A stretch of DNA of 64,000 bases from an uncultured Flavobacteriales bacterium (GTDB lineage: Bacteria; Bacteroidota; Bacteroidia; Flavobacteriales_D; Sanyastnellaceae): NCBI GenBank assembly GCA_937881575.1, contig CALGEI010000042.1, positions 62,001 to 126,000 of the forward strand, read 5' to 3'. Positions 16,450 through 25,398 of the stretch are shown here, one piece after another. The stretch's first letter is position 1. Every line of letters begins with the position of its first letter. Position numbers and translations under genes: made by a program. Under the pieces are notes generated by a model. The model was not told the origin of the DNA. It saw nothing but the letters and a program-made list of their open reading frames with translations, and searched no databases.

Positions 16450-18401
16450 TGTGAAGCAATCACGGGTTCAACCCAGTCCCCATGCGTTCGAATCAATTCG
16501 ACTAGTGCTTCCACAGCCTCGGCTTCCGGGACGTTTCGTTGAATGACTTCCTTTTCCTTGTACAAGGTGATTTTGCCCGGCCCGGTCCCAACATAGCCGT
16601 AATCGGCATCGGCCATTTCTCCAGGACCATTGACGATGCAGCCCATAATCCCAATCTTCACCCCCTTCAAATGCGAGGTGACTTCACGAATTTTTGCTGT
16701 GGTCTCTTGAAGGTCAAAAAGAGTTCTTCCGCAGCTAGGACAGCTGATGTACTCCGTTTTCGAAATCCGTGTTCGTGTGGCTTGAAGGATCCCGAATGCC
16801 GTAGAGTTCCGCCATTGCAATGGAACGTCTGTGCCGCCTAACCAGATGCCATCTCCAAAGCCGTCTAGAAGCGGTCCACCGAGATCCGTAGCGGCATGCA
16901 ATTGGTAAGTTTCGGTTTCTGTCACCTCAGGATGCCGATGAAACACCACAGGAACACGGCATTTCGCTTCATCCAATCGCATGCACATGGCGCGCAATGA
17001 AGCCATCGCATGGGCGTGGGATGTCGTCAGGACCAAAACCACGTTGTTTTGCGAATTCACCCAATCAATGAAGGCATCCGTTAGGTGGCACCGCTCAACT
17101 TTTACGAAGTGAATGGCGGCTTCAATGCGAGCAGTGGATGGTGCTGTCGTCCAGGCATGAGCGTCCCACAATGGGAAGTGTCGGGTGCCCCCGGCAAAAA
17201 CGTCAGCATTTTGAATTACACCGAGCGTGCCGGGCAATTCAAAGTCGACCGTTTGATCACCAGCATAGATGAAATCACAGGCAAAGTCATCCAGGTTCCA
17301 TTTGTCCAAAGGCACAGAATACCGGTAGCCACAACCGAACAGTCTCGCAGGTGTAATCGGCTGATTGCTCAGGTCATGCACAACGACGGGGACGTGACGT
17401 TGTCCGATGTTGGCGACCTCATGAGTCGCTCTGCGCTGGTATGAAAATGGATCAAAACTCAGCGGAACGGCAGGAATGTCCTCGAGGTTCTTGCGCCCTT
17501 CGTAACGTTCAACCAACTTTCGTGCAACGGGCATCTCAGCCTCCGGAGCTTCCGTGAGCGAAACCCGGACGGTATCACCTAAGCCGTCTTCGAGCAACGT
17601 TCCGATGCCCACAGCGCTTTTGATGCGACCATCTTCCCCGTCTCCCGCTTCAGTCACTCCTAAGTGCAAAGGATAGTCCATGCCTTCCTGGTCCATGTGA
17701 GAGACCAGAAGTCGATAGGCTTGCACCATGACTTGCGGATTGGAGGCCTTCATCGAAATGACCACGTCGTGGTAATCGTGCTGACGACAGATCCGCAAAA
17801 ACTCCAAAGCACTTTCGACCATGCCCATGGGCGTGTCGCCATATCGACCCAGAATGCGGTCAGACAAAGAGCCGTGGTTCGTGCCAATGCGCATCGCCCG
17901 TCCCAAGGCTTTGCACTTGAGCACGAGCGGAGTGAATCGGGATTCAATGCGCTTCAGCTCATCCGCATACGTTGCATCGGAATAGGTCAGCTCTTCAAAT
18001 TTCTTCTTATCCGCATAGTTGCCTGGATTGACACGAATCTTCTCCACGTAATCGGCGGCGACTTCCGCTGCATTGGGCGTGAAATGAATGTCTGCGACCA
18101 ACGGCACATCATGACCCAACGCCCGCAAAGAATTCGCAATCTCGTTCAGCGCTTCCGCCTCTTTTTTGGAAGGCGCGGTGATGCGTACGAGCTCACACCC
18201 CGCCTCGATCATGCGCACGCTTTCAGCGACAGTCAACGGCACATCTAGGGTGTCCGCTGTGGTCATCGATTGAACCCGAATGGGTGCATCGCCGCCCATA
18301 CTCAATGACCCAATCATCATATCACGCGATTTTCTTCGGCGGTAATTGAAGAGGTTCGCCCCAAAATCTGAGGTTTCTTGCGAATGCGTGTTGTTTTCCA
18401 T
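16446..18401 (-). CDS. ispG: 4-hydroxy-3-methylbut-2-enyl diphosphate synthase, long form
   Basis: IspG (GcpE) carries out the penultimate reductive step of the MEP isoprenoid pathway using a [4Fe-4S] cluster. The 651-residue protein is the long type also seen in plants and Chlamydiae, with a large central insert (about 300-510) separating the TIM barrel from the C-terminal domain. Cluster ligands are visible in CPSCGRTLFD and MGCIVNGPGEM. The N-terminal SMGGDAPIRVQSMTTADT motif is standard. The gene converges on lspA and starts at the ATG at 18401. The pathway's first gene, dxs, also lies in this window. Confidence 0.96.
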   Translation of the reverse strand: MENNTHSQETSDFGANLFNYRRRKSRDMMIGSLSMGGDAPIRVQSMTTADTLDVPLTVAESVRMIEAGCELVRITAPSKKEAEALNEIANSLRALGHDVPLVADIHFTPNAAEVAADYVEKIRVNPGNYADKKKFEELTYSDATYADELKRIESRFTPLVLKCKALGRAMRIGTNHGSLSDRILGRYGDTPMGMVESALEFLRICRQHDYHDVVISMKASNPQVMVQAYRLLVSHMDQEGMDYPLHLGVTEAGDGEDGRIKSAVGIGTLLEDGLGDTVRVSLTEAPEAEMPVARKLVERYEGRKNLEDIPAVPLSFDPFSYQRRATHEVANIGQRHVPVVVHDLSNQPITPARLFGCGYRYSVPLDKWNLDDFACDFIYAGDQTVDFELPGTLGVIQNADVFAGGTRHFPLWDAHAWTTAPSTARIEAAIHFVKVERCHLTDAFIDWVNSQNNVVLVLTTSHAHAMASLRAMCMRLDEAKCRVPVVFHRHPEVTETETYQLHAATDLGGPLLDGFGDGIWLGGTDVPLQWRNSTAFGILQATRTRISKTEYISCPSCGRTLFDLQETTAKIREVTSHLKGVKIGIMGCIVNGPGEMADADYGYVGTGPGKITLYKEKEVIQRNVPEAEAVEALVELIRTHGDWVEPVIASH

Positions 18402-18496
18402 GGACGAGAACTGAGTTCGCTAAATTAACCCCTCAAGAGGTTGGTTTGTTGACCGGATGTGGTCCGTTTGCGTCCGCGGGTCCCTAACTTCCCATC

Positions 18497-19228
18497 ATGG
18501 GTTCCATTTCAATTGACCAAGACCGGGTCATTGTGCTGTCATCAACGGCACACGGTGATCAAACTCGGGTTATTCGTGTCTTGAGTCGGGAACTGGGTGT
18601 GGTCCCCTTGTGGGTTCGATTGGGAACGGGCAAAAAACGCCAGGCTGGACTGTGGCATCCGGGGGCTCTATTGGAAGTCAGCGGATTGAAACGAAAAGGA
18701 TCTGAAGGCTTATTCCGTTACAGCGAAGCGCATCGAGCGGTGATGTTTGAACAGTTGATCTCCGACGTGCGCAGAAGTTCGGTGGCTTTCTTCCTTGCAG
18801 AGGTGGTGCTTAAAACATTGCCCGAGGAGTCAGCGCATCCGGAAGTATTCGACTTGTTTTGGGACACGTTGGAGCAACTCGAAACCATCCCGCAAACAGG
18901 CTGGATGCACGTTCAGTTTTTAGGCCAGTTGATCGCGTTGTTGGGTTTAGCACCCACTTTGGAACCGCAAGGGAGGAAGGGGTTGGATTTGCAAACAGGC
19001 GAATGGATGGACGAAGTGTATGAAGATGATGATCACTTAGGGCCTCACTTGGCGTCTTTGTTCGTCCATTGGTCGAGTCCTGAGGCCTCCATGGATGCTC
19101 CGCAAAAACTCAGCCTGACTGACCGGCGTCATCTCGTGTTGGGTCAGGTCCGATATTTGCAACATCACTTGAGCGGTCCAAAAACCATCCAGAGTTATGA
19201 TGTCTTGGAATCCATATTTTCCGTTTAA
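18497..19228 (+). CDS. recO: DNA repair protein RecO
   Basis: RecO loads RecA at gaps coated with single-strand binding protein and anneals strands in the RecFOR pathway. The 243-residue protein has the N-terminal OB-fold pattern (V-I-V-L-S-S-T-A-H-G-D-Q-T-R-V-I-R-V), then the L-E-V-S-G-L-K-R strand, and a helical C-terminal domain with LAEVVLKTLPEE. It contains no cysteine, so there is no zinc finger. ATG 18497 is a few bases after a TAACTTCC promoter-like element. The TonB receptor gene follows directly. Confidence 0.88.
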   Translation: MGSISIDQDRVIVLSSTAHGDQTRVIRVLSRELGVVPLWVRLGTGKKRQAGLWHPGALLEVSGLKRKGSEGLFRYSEAHRAVMFEQLISDVRRSSVAFFLAEVVLKTLPEESAHPEVFDLFWDTLEQLETIPQTGWMHVQFLGQLIALLGLAPTLEPQGRKGLDLQTGEWMDEVYEDDDHLGPHLASLFVHWSSPEASMDAPQKLSLTDRRHLVLGQVRYLQHHLSGPKTIQSYDVLESIFSV

Positions 19229-19268
19229 TTTCATGCACGTTGGCTCAATTCTTGCTAATCGCCTAGGC

Positions 19269-21839
19269 ATGCGCAGACACACAAGGCTCATCATAAGAAT
19301 GAACGGAAGAACGATCGCTTTGGGCTTCAGTTGCATGCTACTTGGATTGGGTGTTGCGCGGGGTCAATCAGATTCGAGCGGAATGGAGACTCAGCAAAGT
19401 GAGATTCAAATGAAGAGTACACCAAAAGCCCTAGAAGACGCACCGGCTATTTCGAGGGCTTTGAATGGGATTGCCTCCAAGGAAAGCAACCAAATTCAAA
19501 CGGTTGGTTCCGATGGTTTGACACCCATTCCCTTTGCGGTGGTATTCAATAAGAACTCAGGACAAAGTGTGATGACGGATGTCAGCGGTAATGCCACCGT
19601 TTTAAGAACATCCATGTCGGACACTTTGGTGTTTCGCAGCATTGGTTTCATGGACATGGTCGTGTATCCGGGAGACCCTGTTCCCCAAAAAATACGCATG
19701 GTCGAAGACCTGATCAGTTTGGAAACAGCTGAAGTAGTGAGCCAGGGATTGGTGGGTGCACAGGACGCTTCTCTTTCCATGCGAGTGGAACGCATGGCGA
19801 GCATAGCCCGAACGGTTGAGCCATTGGAAGTCCCACAGAATTCGGCAGAACTTCTTTGGGCAACGGGGTCTGTCATGGTTCAACAGAGTCAACAAGGTGG
19901 GGGTTCGCCCATCTTGAGAGGGTTTGAGGCGAATCGGATTTTGCTTGTGGTGGACGGCGTGAGGATGAACAATGCCATCTACCGCAGTGGTCATTTGCAA
20001 AATGCGATCACTATTGACCCGCAGGTTTTGGAGCGTACGGATGTTCTGCTCGGTCCAAATAGTATCTTGTTTGGCAGTGATGCTCTGGGCGGAGTCATTC
20101 ATTACCACACACGTACGCCAAAACTGGGGGTGAGGAATTTCGGTGTTCGAAGTTCAATGGCTTTTCGGACTCCCAATTCCAGTTGGACGGGTCATGTGGA
20201 CGTCGAGGTTTCGCGTCCTGGCTGGGCCAGCTTAACCAGTGTAAGCCGATCAGATTACGGTGATTTACGGATGGGACGCTGGAGACGACATGGCGATGCC
20301 ACATGGGGATTGGATTCGCTCTATGCTGAGCGCGTGAACGGCGTGGATTCGATGCTCGTCAACACCTCTCCTGAAATTCAAAAAGGTTCAGGGTATCAAC
20401 AGACGGATCTGTTGCAGAAATTCCGCATTCAGGCTGGCCCGGGCGTGGTGGATTTGAATTTCCAATACAGTACGAGCACCAACGTACCGCGCTATGACGT
20501 TTCGGGCGATTGGAGCAATGGCCAATTGAAATGGGCAGAGTGGGATTATGGCCCGCAAAGGCGCGCTTTGGGCTCTGCGAAGTACGCGCGTCAACTCCAG
20601 CGATGGGATGTGTCTTGGGAATCTCAGGTGGCGATTCAACGCATCGAGGAGTCGCGCATCAAACGGCGTTTTGGAGACGATTGGCTCGAAACCCAAACGG
20701 AGACAGTGCAAGTGTTGAATGGATATTCAACCTTCCATAAACGGTGGTATTCCGGCTTGAATATTACGGGGGGAGTGAGTGCATCATGGGATGCCGTTAC
20801 CTCAGTGGCGCAACAAACCCACGTGATGGATGCGGACAGCATTCAACCCGCACTAACCCGCTATCCCAATGGTGGAAGTGGTTTGACGACTCAAGGAATT
20901 TTTGCTACAGCCCAATGGCCCTGGCGGCAACATCGTCTTGCGGCGGGAATCCGCTGGAGTCAGTCCCAATTGAATGCCCAATTCAATCCGAATTCGAGTT
21001 TTGTGCTTCCCTTTGATGCATTGAATATGAAAAACGGTGCTTTAACGGGCGGGGTTTCTAGCCAATGGATGAGCATGGGAGCGTGGAGCGCCATGAGTTC
21101 GTTGTCCACCGGCTTCCGAAACCCGAATGTCGATGACGTAGGGAAAGTCCGTGAGAAGGGTGGATTCGTCTTGCTTCCCAATGATTCTCTGAAGCCAGAA
21201 TACCTCACCAGTTTGGAGCAAGGTGTCACTTGGAATCTGCAAAATCGAAATGTCCTCTCGTGTACTTTGACGGGATTCGCAAGCTTCTTGGATGATGCGA
21301 TTGTGCCTCAAAATGTGACATTGGATGGAGCCTCGATGTTCTGGATTGATGGTGATTCAGCCCAAATCCAGACGCATGTCAATGCTGACCAAGCCCTGAT
21401 TGTCGGAGGACGTTTTGAAATCAAATCACAACTGACTGAAAAATGTGGATTTGAAGGGGCTGTTAACTGGACGCGCGGCAGGCAAGAGGCCAAAGGCGAC
21501 GAAACGACGCGGCCGATGGCCCACATTCCGCCTGTTTTTGGAAGGGTGGCCTTGGATTATGAGCACCGCTGGTTCAGCGTGGAAGGCCATGTGTTGTTCA
21601 GTGCGAAAAAGCAGATTGCAGATTTCGGAGACTATGCTACGGATAATTTGGATTTGATGCTTCCTTCAGGAGCACCATCATGGTGGTCTTTCAATGTTGA
21701 GAGCGAAGTGCAGTTGCATCCTGCTTTGAAACTAAGACTGGGCATGCGCAATGTCTTTGATCTACACTATCGGGTTTTTGCCAGCGGAATCAGTGCAGCA
21801 GGCCGCGGGTTCTACACGTCTTTGCATGCCTCGTTCTAG
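19269..21839 (+). CDS. TonB-dependent outer-membrane receptor, heme/hemoglobin type
   Basis: This 856-residue outer-membrane protein begins with a basic region and a signal peptide ending near GVARGQ. A CarboxypepD-like beta domain follows (about 75-150), then a plug domain with SPILRGFEANRILLVVDGVR and NAIYRSGHLQNAITIDP, wording typical of the TonB heme/hemoglobin receptor group. The plug ends with LLGPNSILFGSDALGGVIHY, and a 22-strand barrel closes with an aromatic C-terminus (LHASF). It should import a bound ligand with TonB energy; heme is an inference. An upstream in-frame start at 19197 would overlap recO and is not preferred; 19299 is another option. Confidence 0.9.
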   Translation: MRRHTRLIIRMNGRTIALGFSCMLLGLGVARGQSDSSGMETQQSEIQMKSTPKALEDAPAISRALNGIASKESNQIQTVGSDGLTPIPFAVVFNKNSGQSVMTDVSGNATVLRTSMSDTLVFRSIGFMDMVVYPGDPVPQKIRMVEDLISLETAEVVSQGLVGAQDASLSMRVERMASIARTVEPLEVPQNSAELLWATGSVMVQQSQQGGGSPILRGFEANRILLVVDGVRMNNAIYRSGHLQNAITIDPQVLERTDVLLGPNSILFGSDALGGVIHYHTRTPKLGVRNFGVRSSMAFRTPNSSWTGHVDVEVSRPGWASLTSVSRSDYGDLRMGRWRRHGDATWGLDSLYAERVNGVDSMLVNTSPEIQKGSGYQQTDLLQKFRIQAGPGVVDLNFQYSTSTNVPRYDVSGDWSNGQLKWAEWDYGPQRRALGSAKYARQLQRWDVSWESQVAIQRIEESRIKRRFGDDWLETQTETVQVLNGYSTFHKRWYSGLNITGGVSASWDAVTSVAQQTHVMDADSIQPALTRYPNGGSGLTTQGIFATAQWPWRQHRLAAGIRWSQSQLNAQFNPNSSFVLPFDALNMKNGALTGGVSSQWMSMGAWSAMSSLSTGFRNPNVDDVGKVREKGGFVLLPNDSLKPEYLTSLEQGVTWNLQNRNVLSCTLTGFASFLDDAIVPQNVTLDGASMFWIDGDSAQIQTHVNADQALIVGGRFEIKSQLTEKCGFEGAVNWTRGRQEAKGDETTRPMAHIPPVFGRVALDYEHRWFSVEGHVLFSAKKQIADFGDYATDNLDLMLPSGAPSWWSFNVESEVQLHPALKLRLGMRNVFDLHYRVFASGISAAGRGFYTSLHASF

Positions 21840-21850
21840 CGGGCAATCGC

Positions 21851-21858
21851 TACCTTCG
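21851..21858 (+). promoter_or_regulatory. Candidate -7 promoter element of holB
   Basis: TACCTTCG lies four bases upstream of the holB ATG, the same arrangement as at mlaE. It would give an almost leaderless transcript. Confidence 0.35.
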
Positions 21859-21862
21859 CAAC

Positions 21863-22990
21863 ATGCGTTTTGCAGAGGTTATAGGTCATTCAGAAATCGG
21901 TGCGCGGTTGCGCAAAGGTGTCCAATCCAATCGGGTAGCGCATGCGCAGTTGTTCGATGGTCCTGAGGGGTCGGGTGCACTGGCTCTAGCCTTGGCCTAT
22001 GCGAGGTACTTGCATTGCAATGAACGCACAGAAGCGGACTCGTGTGGTCAGTGTTCATCCTGTAGGTCCTATGATTCCTTGCAGCATCCGGATTTGCATT
22101 GGGCCTTTCCATTTTTCAAAAAGGACGGCGGTGAACAGGCAACATCTCAGCCATTCCAGGCGGCCTGGAGACTGCGGATGTTGGCAGGGCCATATTTCGG
22201 TCAATCCGAATGGTTGGATGTGATCGGGGCCGATAAAAAACAGCTTTTTATCAGCGTTCATGAGGCATTGGAAATCAATCGAAAGCTTGGCTTAAAGTCA
22301 TTTCAAGGAGGCTGGAAAGTTTTGATTTGCTGGTTGCCAGAAACCATGCGCGTCGATACGGCCAACAAGATGCTCAAACTGATTGAAGAGCCTACAGATC
22401 GCACGGTGATGCTGTTTGTCAGCGAACACTTTGACCAACTTCTGGCGACCATTCGATCGAGGGTCCAAGCAATCCGAGTCCCACGTCTGTCTGATGCAGA
22501 GGCGGCTTCAGGTTTAATCGAGAAATTCAATGTGGATGCCTCCTTGGCGGCACAGTGGACGCAAGTAGTTGAGGGCAATGTAGCGGCTGCATTGAGGCTG
22601 CAACAGAGTGATGGAGCCGGATCGGATTATGGCTTGTTTGTGCGGTGGATGCGTGCTTGTTACGGACAAGATTCGCCGGCGATGGTCGAGTTGGCCGAGG
22701 AAGTTTCGAAGATGGGGCGCGAGGCGATGAAGCGCTTCTTCGTCTACTCCATGCACATGGTCAGGCAATGCATTGTGGGCAATTACGGGGCCATGGAATT
22801 GGTGCGATTAACAGACGAGGAAAGAGGTTTTGCAGAAAAATTCGCCCCTTTTATTCACCATGACAATGTGCTCGGACTCCAGGATTTGCTAGAAAAAGCC
22901 CATCGGGACATTGCGGGAAATGTCAATGGTCGTTTGGTCTTCCTTGATTTGAGTGTACAAGTCAACATCTTGCTGCGGAAGACGGCCTAA
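21863..22990 (+). CDS. holB: DNA polymerase III subunit delta'
   Basis: Delta' is part of the clamp loader that places the sliding clamp on DNA. The 375-residue protein has the AAA+ start FAEVIGHSEIGARL, a degenerate P-loop GPEGSGALALALAYA (about 34-48) and the four-cysteine zinc module C-x-n-C-G-Q-C-S-S-C (about 53-70). The sensor region has NKMLKLIEEPTDRTVMLFVSE and TIRSRVQAIRVP. Loss of a normal Walker A lysine is expected for delta', which does not hydrolyse ATP. It leads the conserved trio holB-ricT-gldH. Confidence 0.93.
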   Translation: MRFAEVIGHSEIGARLRKGVQSNRVAHAQLFDGPEGSGALALALAYARYLHCNERTEADSCGQCSSCRSYDSLQHPDLHWAFPFFKKDGGEQATSQPFQAAWRLRMLAGPYFGQSEWLDVIGADKKQLFISVHEALEINRKLGLKSFQGGWKVLICWLPETMRVDTANKMLKLIEEPTDRTVMLFVSEHFDQLLATIRSRVQAIRVPRLSDAEAASGLIEKFNVDASLAAQWTQVVEGNVAAALRLQQSDGAGSDYGLFVRWMRACYGQDSPAMVELAEEVSKMGREAMKRFFVYSMHMVRQCIVGNYGAMELVRLTDEERGFAEKFAPFIHHDNVLGLQDLLEKAHRDIAGNVNGRLVFLDLSVQVNILLRKTA

Positions 22991-22997
22991 GCAAGCG

Positions 22998-23005
22998 TAT
23001 CTTCG
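22998..23005 (+). promoter_or_regulatory. Candidate -7 promoter element of ricT
   Basis: TATCTTCG overlaps the region just after the holB stop and precedes the ricT ATG by seven bases, another instance of the recurring octamer. Confidence 0.3.
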
Positions 23006-23012
23006 CTATACT

Positions 23013-24353
23013 ATGAGCTGTAGCAATTGCAAAAAAGGAGAGGACGGAAATCCGAGAGGATGTAAGAGCAATGGAAATTGCGGAACAGGGGGGTGTGGAC
23101 CGATGACGGTGTTTGACTGGTTGGAAGGCGTGGCGCTTCCAACAGGGCAGTCCGCTTTCGACGTGGTCGAAGTTCGCTTCAAAGCCAATCGTAAAGCATT
23201 CTTCCGACGTTCTGGAGGATTGGATGTACAAGTGGGTGATGTGATCTCTGTAGAAGCTGAACGCGGTCACGACATCGGCGTAGTTAGTCTGCGCGGAGAA
23301 TTGGTTCGGGCTCAGATGAGCGCCAAAAAAGTACGAGACGATCACGAACTCAAAAAGGTTCTTCGGAAGGCAAGCCAAGACGACATAGACCTCTGGCAAA
23401 AAGCCCGAATGCGTGAAGGTGAAACCATGACGAAAAGTCGTGAAATCATTCAACGTTTGGGGTTGCGGATGAAATTGTCAGATGTCGAATTTCAAGGTGA
23501 TGGTAAGAAGGCCACGTATTACTACACATCAGAGGATCGAGTTGATTTCCGAGATTTGGTGCGCGAATTGGCCGGAGCGTTTGCTGTTCGGGTCGAAATG
23601 CGGCAAATTGGAGCACGGCAAGAAGCGGCGCGGGTTGGTGGAATCGGTGTTTGCGGACGGGAATTGTGTTGCGCTAGCTGGTTGACTGACTTCCGCAGCG
23701 TCAGCACCTCAGCCGCACGTTACCAGCAAATGTCTTTGAACCCGCAGAAGTTGGCGGGTCAATGTGGAAAATTGAAGTGTTGTCTGAATTTTGAGTTGGA
23801 CCAGTATGTGGAATCTGTCAAAGAATTCCCTTCACCCAATGCCAAGATTAAAATGAAGGAAGGCCGCGCGGTCGTCTTCAAAATGGACATCTTCAAGAAG
23901 CTCGTCTATTTGCTTCATCTCGATGCTCCGGCAGCGGGCCCCGTACCGGTTTCACTAGATGATATGAAGGAATTGATGGCGATGAATGAGCGCGGAGAAT
24001 ATCCCCATTCGTTGTCTGAATTCGCATTGCAAGAGGAGCCCGATGAAGTGGATTCGGTTTATTCGAATGTTGTCGGTCAGGACAGTTTGACTCGATTCGA
24101 CGAACAGCGTCAGAAGCGAAGAAAGAAGGGAGGAGGACGACCTGATCCTGGAGGCAAGCCAAAACGCACGGGAGGTCAAACCAACCGTGGACGGAGTAAG
24201 GATGCCCCGAAGTCTGCAGCACCGGACTCAGAAAGACGTTCCGGAGACGCTCAACTCAAAGCAACTTCAGGAAGCGGTCAAAACAAAGGGCGAGGACGAG
24301 GCAAAGGAGGTCCTGCCCCAAGCACGAATAACAACCAGAAAAAGGAAGGATGA
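23013..24353 (+). CDS. ricT: PSP1-domain protein RicT (YaaT-like)
   Basis: RicT is a subunit of the iron-sulfur Ric (Y) complex that guides RNA processing in Bacillus. The role in Bacteroidota is untested. The 446-residue protein starts with a cysteine-rich head (Cys3, 6, 17, 23, 28). The PSP1 core follows, with the paired-cysteine segments VCGRELCCASWL and GQCGKLKCCLNFE (about 212-255). The tail (about 370-446) is Gly/Lys/Arg-rich and probably disordered. An upstream start would overlap holB; the ATG at 23013 opens the cysteine-rich head and is preferred. Its stop overlaps the gldH start (ATGA). Confidence 0.9.
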   Translation: MSCSNCKKGEDGNPRGCKSNGNCGTGGCGPMTVFDWLEGVALPTGQSAFDVVEVRFKANRKAFFRRSGGLDVQVGDVISVEAERGHDIGVVSLRGELVRAQMSAKKVRDDHELKKVLRKASQDDIDLWQKARMREGETMTKSREIIQRLGLRMKLSDVEFQGDGKKATYYYTSEDRVDFRDLVRELAGAFAVRVEMRQIGARQEAARVGGIGVCGRELCCASWLTDFRSVSTSAARYQQMSLNPQKLAGQCGKLKCCLNFELDQYVESVKEFPSPNAKIKMKEGRAVVFKMDIFKKLVYLLHLDAPAAGPVPVSLDDMKELMAMNERGEYPHSLSEFALQEEPDEVDSVYSNVVGQDSLTRFDEQRQKRRKKGGGRPDPGGKPKRTGGQTNRGRSKDAPKSAAPDSERRSGDAQLKATSGSGQNKGRGRGKGGPAPSTNNNQKKEG

Positions 24354-24829
24354 CCGGACGAATCCACATGATCGGATGGTGGGTGATTCTTTCGTTTCAA
24401 TGGGCATCTTGCGGAACGGATGCGGCATTTTCTGGACATGTAGCTTTGCCTTCAAGCGGTTGGGAAGCTGAGGAATCTGCCACGTTTGAATGGCAGGTTC
24501 AAGATTCACTTGACCGTCATGACTTCTTCATTGATTTGAGGCACGACCAGACATATCCATTCAGCAACATCTACCTATTTGTAGATTTCACTTTTCCCAA
24601 TGGAAAGTCACTTCGAGATACAGTAACGTGCACATTGGCTGACGAACGCGGCCGTTGGCTCGGTTCAGGCTGGGGAAATTTGGTCGATCACCGCATTGGT
24701 TTCAAACGGAATACGGCATTCCCGATTGCGGGCGATTACTCCATTAGAATCGCTCATGGTATGCGTGAAGACCCACTCCCCGGTATGCGGGATGTAGGAT
24801 TTCGTTTGGAAAATTCGAAGACCCCTTGA
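24350..24829 (+). CDS. gldH: Gliding motility lipoprotein GldH
   Basis: GldH is a lipoprotein required for gliding in Flavobacterium; its biochemical role is unclear. This 159-residue protein has a short hydrophobic leader and a cysteine (WASC, about residue 21) as the likely lipid site. The family pattern follows: L-R-H-D-Q-T-Y-P-F-S-N-I-Y-L-F-V, F-P-N-G-K, D-E-R-G-R-W-L-G-S-G-W-G and R-D-V-G-F-R-L-E. The holB-ricT-gldH order supports the call. An internal ATG at 24368 is an alternative start. Presence of gldH suggests, but does not prove, gliding or T9SS-linked motility. Confidence 0.9.
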   Translation: MTGRIHMIGWWVILSFQWASCGTDAAFSGHVALPSSGWEAEESATFEWQVQDSLDRHDFFIDLRHDQTYPFSNIYLFVDFTFPNGKSLRDTVTCTLADERGRWLGSGWGNLVDHRIGFKRNTAFPIAGDYSIRIAHGMREDPLPGMRDVGFRLENSKTP

Positions 24830-24842
24830 AGGCGTTAATGCT

Positions 24843-25292
24843 TCAATGAGGGAGGACAATGGGTTCACTGAAGGTCACTGGATTCCCTGCCTCAAGCCAG
24901 GCTTCCATTCCTCCGGTTAGATCGATGATGTGTGGATGTCCGATGATGCGCAGCTCTTCTGTGATAACACCACTCCGTCCCCCGGCTTCGCAATACACCA
25001 TGACGGGACGATCAGTCGGAAGTTGCTTCAAAGGCTCCAAGCGGTGATCCCAATCAAATGAAATGAAACCGGCTTGTTCCAAATGCCCCAAGTTCCACTC
25101 CTGATCTGACCGCACATCAATGAGGAGGGCATGGGGGTAAAGGGCTTGAAGCGAGTCCAGATTCAAGATGGAGATTTCACTGACTTGCGGATGATCAGCT
25201 TTATGCGCCGTTTGTGTCGCCGTGCTGCCGCTGCAGTTGGCAAGCAATACCAGTGCAGAAACGGCGGTCCATTCTAAAAAAAGATGCTTCAT
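24843..25292 (-). CDS. Exported rhodanese-like domain protein
   Basis: This 149-residue protein begins MKHLFLEW, with a hydrophobic leader ending LLANC, so it is probably a lipoprotein or periplasmic. A single rhodanese domain follows (about 45-140): LLIDVRSDQEWNLGH, then the active-site loop with catalytic cysteine in VYCEAGGRSG, then DLTGGMEAWLEAG. It may transfer sulfane sulfur or handle cyanide or thiols in the envelope; the substrate is unknown. A 20-codon upstream extension is possible in frame but would precede the signal peptide, so I reject it. It converges on gldH across a 13-bp gap. Confidence 0.85.
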   Translation of the reverse strand: MKHLFLEWTAVSALVLLANCSGSTATQTAHKADHPQVSEISILNLDSLQALYPHALLIDVRSDQEWNLGHLEQAGFISFDWDHRLEPLKQLPTDRPVMVYCEAGGRSGVITEELRIIGHPHIIDLTGGMEAWLEAGNPVTFSEPIVLPH

Positions 25293-25352
25293 GTGACCAA
25301 AGTAAAGCTTGTTCCGGTCTCCTAGAAAAATGCAGGCAGGGTTAAGTACCAC

Positions 25353-25379
25353 TTTGGGCTAAATTTTATGGTAAATTGC
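25353..25379 (+). promoter_or_regulatory. Candidate promoter of M43 protease gene
   Basis: TTTG (25353-25356) and TAAATTGC (25372-25379) are spaced 15 bp apart, 19 bases before the ATG at 25399. The elements loosely fit the Bacteroidota -33/-7 pattern, with a slightly short spacer. Confidence 0.3.
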
Positions 25380-25398
25380 GAATCGCAAGTATGAAACC

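Noticed and set aside
17664-18248. 194-codon plus-strand frame over ispG
   Set aside because: Antisense shadow of a well-supported gene with clear cluster-binding motifs.
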